Assembly: GCA_902470475.1 (NCBI GenBank)
Contig: CABRGT010000073.1
Span: 1-9,646 of the forward strand
Reading direction: 5' to 3'
Source of the DNA: an uncultured Porphyromonadaceae bacterium
GTDB lineage: Bacteria > Bacteroidota > Bacteroidia > Bacteroidales > Muribaculaceae
DNA length: 9,646 bases
Shown here: positions 1-6,487 of the stretch, piece after piece
How positions within the stretch are numbered: position 1 is the first letter of the stretch
How the letters are laid out: the number at the start of each line of letters is the position of its first letter
Made by a program: the position numbers and the translations under genes
Notes under the pieces: model-generated
Databases searched by the model: none
Told to the model about the DNA's origin: nothing
The model's input: the letters and a program-made list of their open reading frames with translations, nothing else

Positions 1-80
1 ATATTAAAAAATTGATTAAAAATATTTTATATAAATGCTTATAAAATAAGTGTTTTTAGATTACAATTCTCTTTATGGTT
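1..80. other. AT-rich non-coding left end
   Basis: This stretch is strongly AT-rich, in contrast to the GC-rich genes that follow. I see no credible reading frame, RNA gene or good Bacteroidota promoter in it. It looks like ordinary intergenic sequence downstream of the leftward ribonucleotide reductase gene. Confidence 0.5.
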
Positions 81-119
81 AAAAAAACGAGCGGCGCTCC
101 TGATGTGGGGCGCCGCTCG
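81..119 (-). terminator. Intrinsic terminator of nrdJ
   Basis: A perfect 10-bp GC-rich stem (88-97 pairing with 110-119, arms CGAGCGGCGC and GCGCCGCTCG) encloses a 12-base loop. On the minus strand it is followed by seven U residues (A-tract at 81-87). It lies 22 bases past the nrdJ stop codon, so it is a textbook Rho-independent terminator for that transcript. Confidence 0.9.
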
Positions 120-141
120 ATATGTCGCGGAGTAGGCCTGT

Positions 142-2691
142 TTAGCCGCACTTTGAGGTGCCGCAGTTGGTGCAGATCAGGCAGCCTTCCTGATAGACGA
201 GGGTTTCCTGTCCGCAATTGGGACAGCGCTGACCTTGGGCGCTCGTGCCGTTGGGCAGATATTTCTTGAGCGCGCGTTCCACGCCCATCTTCCACGTGTT
301 GATCGACTGCGAGTCGAGTTCAAGACCACCTACGAGTTTCAGTACCTGGTCGATAGGCATGCCATAGCGGAGGACGCCCGAGATTAGTTTGGCGTAGTTC
401 CAGTATTCGGGATTGAATTTGTCCGACAGACCCTCGATCGTGGTCTTGTATCCGCGTTTGTTGATGAACTGGAAGTCATAGCGCTTGTTGCCGTCGGCGT
501 CGACAGCCTTGATGATCTTGCCGTGCGTTACGGACTTCGGGCAGAAAATACCGTCTTCGTCATCGGCAAGGCCGGTGAAGATTTCGTAGGGCTTTCCGTC
601 GACCAGTCCGACGAAGGCTATCCACTTTTCCTTGTTATTCTGAAAGCGGACTACATCGGCTTCAAGTTCGATCGGTCGCTTGGTGACGTGCGGAGCGGGG
701 AAGCTGTCGGAGGTTGCTGCGGGCTCGTCTTTTTTCACTTTCTTTTCAAGTGCGATCAGCACGCCCGAGCGGCAGCCGTCGCGGTAGACGGTGCAGCCCT
801 TGCATCCCGATTTCCACGCTTCGAGATAGAGGGCGTTGACCACTTCTTCCGAAACGTCGGCCGGCAGATTGATTGTGACGGATATCGAGTGATCGACCCA
901 TTTCTGTATGCGGCCCTGCATGTGGACTTTTTCGAGCCAGTCGATTTCATTGGCCGTGGCGCCGGCGTAGGGAGAGCGGGCTACCAGGTCCTTGATATCT
1001 TCGTCGGTATAGTTGTCATGGGCTTCGATGCCGTTGATATTCATCCAGTCGATGAACTTGGGATGGTAGACGATGTATTCCTCGAATGCGTCGCCGGTTT
1101 CGTCGACATAGTCGATGCGCACGTTCGGGTCGCCGGGATTGACCTTGCGGCGGCGTTTGTACACGGGCATGAACACCGGTTCGATGCCCGAGGTGGTCTG
1201 CGTCATCAGCGATGTGGTACCCGTGGGAGCGATCGTGAGGCAGGCTATGTTGCGTCGGCCGTATTTGAGCATCAGCTTGTACAGTTCGGGATCGGCGGCG
1301 GCGAGGCGTTGCATGAACGGATTGGCTTTCTCGCGGTCGGCATCGAAGATTGCGAATGCTCCGCGCGTACGGGCCATGTCGACCGACGAGCGGTAGGCGG
1401 CCAGCGCGAGTGCGCGGTGGACTGACTCGGAGAATTCCGTTGCTTCCGGTGTGCCGTACCTGAAGCCGAGCGCGGCCAGCATGTCGCCTTCGGCTGTTGT
1501 GCCTACGCCGGTGCGGCGTCCGCGTCCGGTCTTTTCCTTGATCTTGAGCCACAGATTGCGTTCGGTCTGCTTCACTTCCTCTGTCTCCGGATCGAGGTCG
1601 ATCTTTTCGAGGATTGTATCGATCTTCTCCATCTCGAGGTCAATGATGTCGTCCATGATGCGCTGGGCTTTGCCAATATGGCGCGCGAACAGGTCGAAGT
1701 CGAAGTAAGCCTCGTCAGTGAACGGATTCACCACGTAGCTGAACAGGTTGACGGCCAGCAGGCGGCAGCTGTCATAGGGGCACAGGGGGATTTCTCCGCA
1801 CGGGTTGGTAGAGATGGTGCGGAAGCCGAGATCGGCATAGCAGTCGGGCAGCGATTCGCGGGTGATGGTATCCCAGAACAGAACGCCGGGTTCGGCGGAT
1901 TTCCATGCATTATGGATGATCTTGCCCCATAGTGCCTTTGCATCGACTTCTTTCGACACGAAAGGCGTGTCGGAGTCAGTGGGGAACTTCTGTATGTAGG
2001 GCGTGCCGCTTTCGGCGGCTTTCATGAACTCATCGTCAATACGGACGGATACATTGGCGCCGGTGACTTTTCCTTCAGTCATCTTGGCGTCGATGAACGC
2101 TTCCGAATCCGGGTGCTTGATCGACACGGTCATCATCAGCGCGCCGCGGCGTCCGTCCTGCGCCACTTCACGAGTCGAGTTGGAGTAGCGTTCCATGAAT
2201 GGCACGAGGCCCGTGGAGGTGAGAGCCGAGTTTTTGACAGGAGTGCCCTTGGGGCGGATGTGCGACAGGTCGTGGCCTACGCCTCCGCGGCGCTTCATCA
2301 GCTGTACCTGCTCCTCGTCGATGCGGATGACGCCGCCATACGAATCAGGCGTTCCGTCCAGGCCGATGACGAAGCAGTTGGACAGCGAGCCGACCTGAAA
2401 GTTGTTTCCGATTCCCGTCATCGGGCTGCCCTGCGGCACTATGTAGCGGAAGTCCTTCATCAGGCTGAAGACTTCGTCGTGAGTCATCGGTTCGGGATAT
2501 TTCTCTTCGATGCGCACGATCTCTGACGCGATGCGGTGATGCATGTCATCCGGCGTAAGTTCGTACAGATTGCCGTATGAGTCCTTGAGGGCATATTTGT
2601 TGGCCCAGACCCGCGCGGCAAGTTCATCGCCGCCGAAATACTTTTTCGAGGCTTCGAAGGCTTCTTCGAAGGTATAGGTTTTATTTTCCAC
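142..2691 (-). CDS. nrdJ: Adenosylcobalamin-dependent (class II) ribonucleoside-diphosphate reductase
   Basis: This enzyme reduces ribonucleotides to deoxyribonucleotides in the cytoplasm, using adenosylcobalamin to make the catalytic thiyl radical. At 849 residues it has the length usual for the large single-subunit form. The active-site motif NPCGEI is at residues 296-301 (N296, C298, E300). C106 (in SLSNC) and C309 fit the redox cysteine pair; C309 lies 11 residues after the radical cysteine, as in class II enzymes. The segment TIAPTGTTS at 486-494 is the conserved barrel signature. The tail carries a cysteine cluster (C823, C826, C837, C840, C843, C848) fitting the C-terminal metal-binding or redox-shuttle element of the family. 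The start is GTG: an in-frame TAA lies 12 bases upstream and the next in-frame ATG is about 50 codons inside the conserved protein. It is monocistronic, with its own promoter and terminator. No partner small subunit is nearby, as expected for class II. Confidence 0.95.
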   Translation of the reverse strand: MENKTYTFEEAFEASKKYFGGDELAARVWANKYALKDSYGNLYELTPDDMHHRIASEIVRIEEKYPEPMTHDEVFSLMKDFRYIVPQGSPMTGIGNNFQVGSLSNCFVIGLDGTPDSYGGVIRIDEEQVQLMKRRGGVGHDLSHIRPKGTPVKNSALTSTGLVPFMERYSNSTREVAQDGRRGALMMTVSIKHPDSEAFIDAKMTEGKVTGANVSVRIDDEFMKAAESGTPYIQKFPTDSDTPFVSKEVDAKALWGKIIHNAWKSAEPGVLFWDTITRESLPDCYADLGFRTISTNPCGEIPLCPYDSCRLLAVNLFSYVVNPFTDEAYFDFDLFARHIGKAQRIMDDIIDLEMEKIDTILEKIDLDPETEEVKQTERNLWLKIKEKTGRGRRTGVGTTAEGDMLAALGFRYGTPEATEFSESVHRALALAAYRSSVDMARTRGAFAIFDADREKANPFMQRLAAADPELYKLMLKYGRRNIACLTIAPTGTTSLMTQTTSGIEPVFMPVYKRRRKVNPGDPNVRIDYVDETGDAFEEYIVYHPKFIDWMNINGIEAHDNYTDEDIKDLVARSPYAGATANEIDWLEKVHMQGRIQKWVDHSISVTINLPADVSEEVVNALYLEAWKSGCKGCTVYRDGCRSGVLIALEKKVKKDEPAATSDSFPAPHVTKRPIELEADVVRFQNNKEKWIAFVGLVDGKPYEIFTGLADDEDGIFCPKSVTHGKIIKAVDADGNKRYDFQFINKRGYKTTIEGLSDKFNPEYWNYAKLISGVLRYGMPIDQVLKLVGGLELDSQSINTWKMGVERALKKYLPNGTSAQGQRCPNCGQETLVYQEGCLICTNCGTSKCG

Positions 2692-2724
2692 TGGATAAGA
2701 AATTTAAGAATGCAAAAGCATGCG

Positions 2725-2756
2725 CAAAGGTACGAACACACCGTATAATTTCCAAA
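2725..2756 (-). promoter_or_regulatory. Bacteroidota-type promoter of nrdJ
   Basis: On the minus strand, TTTG (2753-2756) is separated by exactly 20 bases from TACCTTTG (2725-2732), matching the sigma-ABfr consensus TTTG-N19-21-TAnnTTTG. Transcription should start near 2718, leaving an untranslated leader of only about 25-30 bases before the GTG start. That is too short for a cobalamin riboswitch. Confidence 0.85.
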
Positions 2757-2860
2757 GAAAGTAAGAATAAAAAACGAAAATGTTGAAAAGTTTTTCGATT
2801 GCCGGAGTCAAGTGATTGCGATACAGTAGGATAACGTTTTGCTGATGTGGCGAAAATTGT

Positions 2861-3181
2861 CTAAATATCATAATCGGCGAAAGCCCAGGCTTGACCGGCG
2901 AAAGCAGCATAGACAAATAGTCCGAGGGCCGTCAGCGCGGCCGTTATTCCAAGGCACAGCAGCCCCACTGCCGCATATCGGCACGGTTTGCGGCCGTTCA
3001 GAGCCAGGGCCGCCGCTGTGATCAGCAGCAGGATCGCGAGAGGTTCAAGAATTGTCGTCACCAGCAGTGTGAACTGTCCGTATGTCATGCCGAGCACTTC
3101 CCCGCCGTCGTGCATGATGTGGGTGAATATGTTGCAGAGCTGATCCCAGGAGTTGGCCGGGTTGGACAGTACAGGATTCAT
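2861..3181 (-). CDS. Small membrane protein of unknown function
   Basis: I do not recognise this 106-residue protein. The first 35 residues are polar, with no typical cleavable signal peptide. Two long hydrophobic stretches, at about 37-61 and 69-96, are separated by a short basic loop (NGRKPCR). This predicts a two-helix inner membrane hairpin with the basic loop probably in the cytoplasm. The frame has a clean ATG start and a TAG stop. The membrane pattern looks like real coding sequence rather than chance. It stands alone between nrdJ (169 bases away) and the non-coding RNA unit. I see no convincing promoter upstream and no terminator downstream. Existence as a gene is likely; no function can be given from sequence alone. 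Confidence 0.65.
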   Translation of the reverse strand: MNPVLSNPANSWDQLCNIFTHIMHDGGEVLGMTYGQFTLLVTTILEPLAILLLITAAALALNGRKPCRYAAVGLLCLGITAALTALGLFVYAAFAGQAWAFADYDI

Positions 3182-3281
3182 TTTCGTCAGGATTAGTATT
3201 TTGCATAATAACGCAACTTATTGGCCAAAAGTTCGGCGCCGGAAATCGGCAGTGGGATGTTGAAAAAAGTTTTGAAAAAAA
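3182..3281. other. Intergenic region between the membrane protein gene and the ncRNA promoter
   Basis: The stretch is A/T-rich towards its right end and has no supported gene. It should carry the leftward promoter of the 106-residue membrane protein, but the best minus-strand matches to TAnnTTTG are imperfect, so I do not call one. Confidence 0.4.
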
Positions 3282-3313
3282 TTTGGCGGGAAAAACAAGA
3301 TGTATTAATTTTG
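3282..3313 (+). promoter_or_regulatory. Bacteroidota-type promoter of the structured ncRNA
   Basis: TTTG at 3282-3285 is followed after 20 bases by TAATTTTG at 3306-3313, a full match to the Bacteroidota housekeeping promoter consensus. Transcription should start around 3319-3321. No protein gene lies downstream before the terminator at 3541-3581, so this promoter appears to serve the RNA unit alone. Confidence 0.85.
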
Positions 3314-3318
3314 CGTTA

Positions 3319-3581
3319 TAAAACCAAAAGACAAGCGAGCCTTGACAGATATAACCACATCAAAGTTGATTGGGAAACTCGTCAATTATACGTGAAATAC
3401 CGAGACACCCTTAGCCGCCCGATGGCGGGCCCCGCCCTCAGCAATGGGGGAGCCTTTGAGCCGGGGGATTACAAAGGACGGCGAGGACTCAAATCCTGTC
3501 TTATCGGAGTTTCATCGCATCCTTTGATGTGGCTTTACAACGTCGCCGCAGAGCTTTCGGGCTGTGCGGCGACGCTTTTTT
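3319..3581 (+). ncRNA. ssrS: Structured non-coding RNA, candidate 6S RNA (Bacteroidales-1 type)
   Basis: This is a self-contained transcription unit of about 260 bases with a strong promoter and an intrinsic terminator. An 11-bp perfect closing stem (3355-3365 with 3522-3532) encloses about 178 bases, close to the usual length of 6S RNA. Inside it, nested pairings continue the rod: 3368-3370 with 3514-3516, 3374-3379 with 3508-3513, 3400-3403 with 3504-3507, and 3404-3407 with 3497-3500. An asymmetric internal loop of about 20 bases lies on the 5' side (3380-3399). A distal hairpin forms from 3453-3458 with 3472-3477, and GC-rich hairpins sit around 3414-3450. A long rod with an open bubble is what 6S RNA uses to mimic an open promoter and bind RNA polymerase holoenzyme. 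From memory, the Rfam Bacteroidales-1 motif has the same promoter-to-terminator layout and has been proposed to be 6S RNA. The pairings are seen; the identity is inferred. It does not resemble tmRNA, RNase P RNA or SRP RNA. The start is predicted from the promoter. Confidence 0.6.
3541..3581 (+). terminator. Intrinsic terminator of the ncRNA
   Basis: A perfect 10-bp stem (3541-3550 with 3565-3574, arms CGTCGCCGCA and TGCGGCGACG) is followed by C and then six T residues (3576-3581). It sits 8 bases past the closing stem of the RNA and 27 bases from the convergent radC stop codon. On the minus strand the hairpin lacks a following U-tract, so it would terminate radC transcripts only weakly. Confidence 0.9.
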
Positions 3582-3608
3582 ATGTTCTTGCGGTAAGTAT
3601 GCGGACAT

Positions 3609-4334
3609 TCAGCGGGGCATGCGGCCCTCGTCGGAGTAGGAATAGTAGCCGCAGTCGGCGATGATTATGTGGTCGTTGACCCGGATGTCGAACAGGGCTG
3701 CCGCAGAGCAGATTTTCTTGGTCAGATTGTCGTCGGGAAGACTCGGGGTGAGGTTGCCCGACGGGTGATTGTGAAAGAGAATAATCGATGAGGCGTAGGA
3801 CTCGAGCGCGTTGCGTACGATGATTTTCGGATCGACGGTCGTGGAGGCCAGTCCTCCGCGCGACACGTTGGTCTCGCGCACGACGCGTCCGGCCTGCGAC
3901 AGATACATCACCCAGAATTCTTCGTGTGTCAGCCGGTCGAAGTGATGCCGCATTATGTTGTAGGCCTCGCGCGACGAGCGCACGGACGGATCCTCGACGG
4001 TCTGCGCGTCGGCGGCCGAGCGCGCGCCAAGTTCGAGCGCGGCCAGTAGCGCGATTGATTTGGCCGGACCGATCCCCTTGAAGTTGCTCATGAATTCGGC
4101 AACCGACAGGCGTGCCACTTTCGAAAGATGGCCGTCGGCCGAAGCCAGAATCTCGTTGCTGAGCTGTATTACCGACTTACCTGCCACGCCTGTCGAGAAG
4201 ATTATGGCCATCAGTTCGGTGTTGGTCAGCGACTTTATGCCAAGGCGCATGGCTTTCTCGCGCGGACGCTCGTCGGCGATCATGTCGCGGATGAGCATTC
4301 CGGATGTCCGGAGTGGAGTGGTTTCGGTCGTCAT
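3609..4334 (-). CDS. radC: RadC family protein (JAB/MPN domain)
   Basis: The 241-residue length is normal for RadC. The N-terminal part holds a helix-hairpin-helix-like DNA-binding segment (FKGIGPAKS, residues 85-93). The C-terminal half is the JAB/MPN metalloprotease-like domain, with the metal-binding signature HNHPSG at 188-193, then PS at 197-198 and D201. That is the H-x-H...S-x-x-D pattern of JAMM proteins. The family was named for a supposed repair role that was later questioned; its biochemical activity is still unclear. The ATG overlaps the stop of the upstream glycosyltransferase gene by 4 bases (ATGA), so translation is probably coupled. It is the last gene of the operon and runs towards the convergent ncRNA terminator. 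The family call is firm; the function is uncertain. Confidence 0.93.
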   Translation of the reverse strand: MTTETTPLRTSGMLIRDMIADERPREKAMRLGIKSLTNTELMAIIFSTGVAGKSVIQLSNEILASADGHLSKVARLSVAEFMSNFKGIGPAKSIALLAALELGARSAADAQTVEDPSVRSSREAYNIMRHHFDRLTHEEFWVMYLSQAGRVVRETNVSRGGLASTTVDPKIIVRNALESYASSIILFHNHPSGNLTPSLPDDNLTKKICSAAALFDIRVNDHIIIADCGYYSYSDEGRMPR

Positions 4335-5326
4335 TTGCCTTTACGGATAAGTATTTCTTCGCTTATGTTGCGGCCGCGTCGCAGCAGTATTTTCAGAAAC
4401 CACGCCTTGATGAACCCCATGCCGTAGCCCGACAGCTGGATAGCCGCCGCCGGTACGGCCTTGGCGGATATCCTCAGGTCATGTGTGGCGATCAGGGCGC
4501 CGGTGAACACAGCCAGGAAATAGGCCGCGAGAACGGCGAAGAACCACGGGCTGACGAATATTCCCAGCGCGATAAGCGCCAGCGATCCGATCACGAACGC
4601 GGCCGGAAGTATGTGGACGGGTTTCAGGGAGCCCGGATAGAGCAATTGCAGCGTGATGCGCGACATGCCGAAAACATATACCTGGCGGAAGAATTTTGCG
4701 AAATCAACGCGGCGCTTGTGCCACACGGGGTTCTGTATCAGTCCTATTGAAAAGCCCTCTTTGCGGATTCGGGTACTCATGTCGATATCTTCTGAGAACA
4801 TCTCGCGGAATCCGCCCACCCGGTCGTAGACCTGGCGCGAGAAGCCCATGTTGAACGTGCGGGGTACGAACTTCTCAAGGCTGACCTTTCCTCCGCGGAT
4901 ACCGCCTGTGGTAAGAAACGAAGTCATCGAATAGTTGATGGCTTTCTGTGTGTCGGAAAACGAGCTGTGGGCGGCGTCGGGGCCTCCGAAGCAGTCGAGC
5001 GGCGTGTTGGCGAGAGCTTCGGCGAGGTTGTGGAAATAACCCGGCGGAATGACGCAGTCGGAGTCGAAAAATACGAAATAGTCGCCCCGCGCATGCTCTA
5101 TACCGTAATTGCGGGCTATGGAGCGGCCTTCGTTATCTTTGAAAAAATACTTTACATCAAGGCCTTTGTTGCGGGCCGCCTCGGCGGTGTCGCGACAGGG
5201 CTGTGTCGAGCCGTCCTCGACGATAATGACCTCGAAATTGCGTTCCGACTGGGCCAGGAGGCTCTCCAGGAGTTCGTTGACCTCGTCGATGCGGTTGTAG
5301 ACCGGGATTATTATGGAGAAGAGCAT
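4331..5326 (-). CDS. Family 2 glycosyltransferase with C-terminal membrane segments
   Basis: The protein (331 residues) is a GT-A fold glycosyltransferase that transfers a sugar from a nucleotide-sugar donor; acceptor and product cannot be told. The nucleotide-binding start SIIIPVYNR is at residues 4-12 and VEDGS at 36-40. The metal-binding DxD is DSD at 88-90, and the likely catalytic acid is in SEDID at 178-182. After the catalytic domain come hydrophobic segments at about 237-258 and 260-281, and a weaker one at about 289-314. These should anchor the enzyme to the inner membrane with the catalytic domain in the cytoplasm. The tail is basic. Its start is separated by 3 bases from the nspC stop, and its stop overlaps the radC start. 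Sequence and topology suggest envelope polysaccharide or glycolipid synthesis, but no other glycan gene is nearby. Confidence 0.9.
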   Translation of the reverse strand: MLFSIIIPVYNRIDEVNELLESLLAQSERNFEVIIVEDGSTQPCRDTAEAARNKGLDVKYFFKDNEGRSIARNYGIEHARGDYFVFFDSDCVIPPGYFHNLAEALANTPLDCFGGPDAAHSSFSDTQKAINYSMTSFLTTGGIRGGKVSLEKFVPRTFNMGFSRQVYDRVGGFREMFSEDIDMSTRIRKEGFSIGLIQNPVWHKRRVDFAKFFRQVYVFGMSRITLQLLYPGSLKPVHILPAAFVIGSLALIALGIFVSPWFFAVLAAYFLAVFTGALIATHDLRISAKAVPAAAIQLSGYGMGFIKAWFLKILLRRGRNISEEILIRKGK

Positions 5327-5329
5327 GGT

Positions 5330-6487
5330 TCAGGACATTCGGTTTTTATAATCTGAGTAGTCGAATTTCCGCAGCAGGGCGGCTGAACCGTCTGACGCTA
5401 CGCGCCATATGGCCGGATGTGAGATGCCGTTGAACATGTTTGTCTTCACTGTGGTGTAGTGGTTCATGTCGAGCAGCGTCAGCCGCTGTCCGGGTCGCAG
5501 AGGTTCCGCGAAGCTCCAGTCGCCTTTGAAGTCGCCGCTCAGGCACGAGTTACCGCCCAACCGGTAGGTGGGCATCCCGGCCACGGGATCGTCGCCGAGG
5601 CTTTCGGCAATCGATGGTTTGTACGGCATCTCGAGCGTGTCGGGCATGTGGCAGGCGAACGAGGCGTCGATGATGGCGGTGCTTATGCCGTCGTTCTCGA
5701 TGATGTCTACCACAGACGTGATCAGGTCGCCTGTCTGCCATGTGAAGGCACTTCCGGGCTCGAGGATGATCTCGAGTCCGGAGTAGCGCGAGCGCAGCCC
5801 GGTCAGCAGTCCGATCAGGTGCTCGCGGTCGTAGCCCTCGCGCGTCATCAGATGGCCGCCGCCCATATTGAGCCATTTCAGGTGCGGAAGCAGATGTCCG
5901 AACTGGCGCTCGAATGCTTCGAGGACTTTCTGCAGGTCATGGCTCGAAGATTCGCAAAGGGCATGGAAATGCAGCCCCTCTATACCCTCCGGCAGTCCGT
6001 CGGCAAGCTGCGTCGCGTCGGCTCCGAAGCGCGAGCCCGGTGTGGCCGGGTTATAGATGTCGGTCTCAATTACTGAACATTTGGGGTTGACGCGCAGGCC
6101 GGCCGACACGTGGCGTTCGGGGTGTGCGGCATTGAATGCGTCGACTTTTCCCCTGAACCGCATCCACTGTGCTACCGAATTGAAGGTGATGTGCGACGAC
6201 CCCTCGAGAAATGCGTCTATGGTGTCGTCGGTGTAGGCCGGACAGTACGAGTGAACGAGACACCCCAGTTCCTCGCGGCCCAGCGTAAGTTCGTTGAGCG
6301 AGCTGGCGGTGCATTTGCGGCCGTAGCGGCGGAATATATCGAAAGTCCGCCACAGAGCGTTGGCTTTGAAAGCCATGATGATCGTGACGCCGGCGCGGCG
6401 CTCCACGTCGGTGATGATGTCGAGATTGCGGACTATGCGGTCGTCATAGACCACGAATGCCGGGGTTGGGATGTCGTTGACGGTCAC
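5330..6487 (-). CDS. nspC: Carboxynorspermidine/carboxyspermidine decarboxylase
   Basis: This PLP enzyme carries out the last step of the alternative spermidine/norspermidine route, removing CO2 from carboxyspermidine or carboxynorspermidine in the cytoplasm. It has 385 residues, the usual length. The PLP lysine is K41 in AFKAN. The barrel motifs LHFHALCE (172-179), GGGH (209-212) and EPGS (243-246) bind PLP phosphate. The second active-site part has C315 in NSCLSGD (313-319), the cysteine typical of this decarboxylase fold. The segment CHMPD at 279-283 is characteristic of NspC rather than of DAP or ornithine decarboxylases. The start is GTG at 6487-6485, forming a GTGA overlap with the helicase stop. 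The partner carboxynorspermidine dehydrogenase is not in the window. Most Bacteroidales are thought to use this route to make spermidine. Confidence 0.93.
   Translation of the reverse strand: MTVNDIPTPAFVVYDDRIVRNLDIITDVERRAGVTIIMAFKANALWRTFDIFRRYGRKCTASSLNELTLGREELGCLVHSYCPAYTDDTIDAFLEGSSHITFNSVAQWMRFRGKVDAFNAAHPERHVSAGLRVNPKCSVIETDIYNPATPGSRFGADATQLADGLPEGIEGLHFHALCESSSHDLQKVLEAFERQFGHLLPHLKWLNMGGGHLMTREGYDREHLIGLLTGLRSRYSGLEIILEPGSAFTWQTGDLITSVVDIIENDGISTAIIDASFACHMPDTLEMPYKPSIAESLGDDPVAGMPTYRLGGNSCLSGDFKGDWSFAEPLRPGQRLTLLDMNHYTTVKTNMFNGISHPAIWRVASDGSAALLRKFDYSDYKNRMS

Noticed and set aside
523..1425. A 300-residue open frame on the plus strand inside nrdJ
   Set aside because: It is antisense to conserved catalytic regions of nrdJ and its composition is what a GC-rich gene produces in the opposite strand. 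No recognisable domain.
2692..2860. Cobalamin riboswitch upstream of nrdJ
   Set aside because: The predicted leader is under about 30 bases and no B12-box-like sequence was seen.
3319..3581. The ncRNA as tmRNA, RNase P RNA or SRP RNA
   Set aside because: No tRNA-like ends or tag frame for tmRNA, too short and without the conserved core for RNase P RNA, and no SRP apical loop signature. The rod closed by one long stem fits 6S better.
3221..3664. A 147-residue plus-strand open frame across the intergenic region
   Set aside because: It spans the promoter, the structured RNA, the terminator hairpin and the end of radC, and its translation is low-complexity and basic with no domain. The RNA explanation fits better.
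5459..6076. A 205-residue plus-strand open frame inside nspC
   Set aside because: It is antisense to the conserved PLP-binding segments of nspC and shows no domain of its own.
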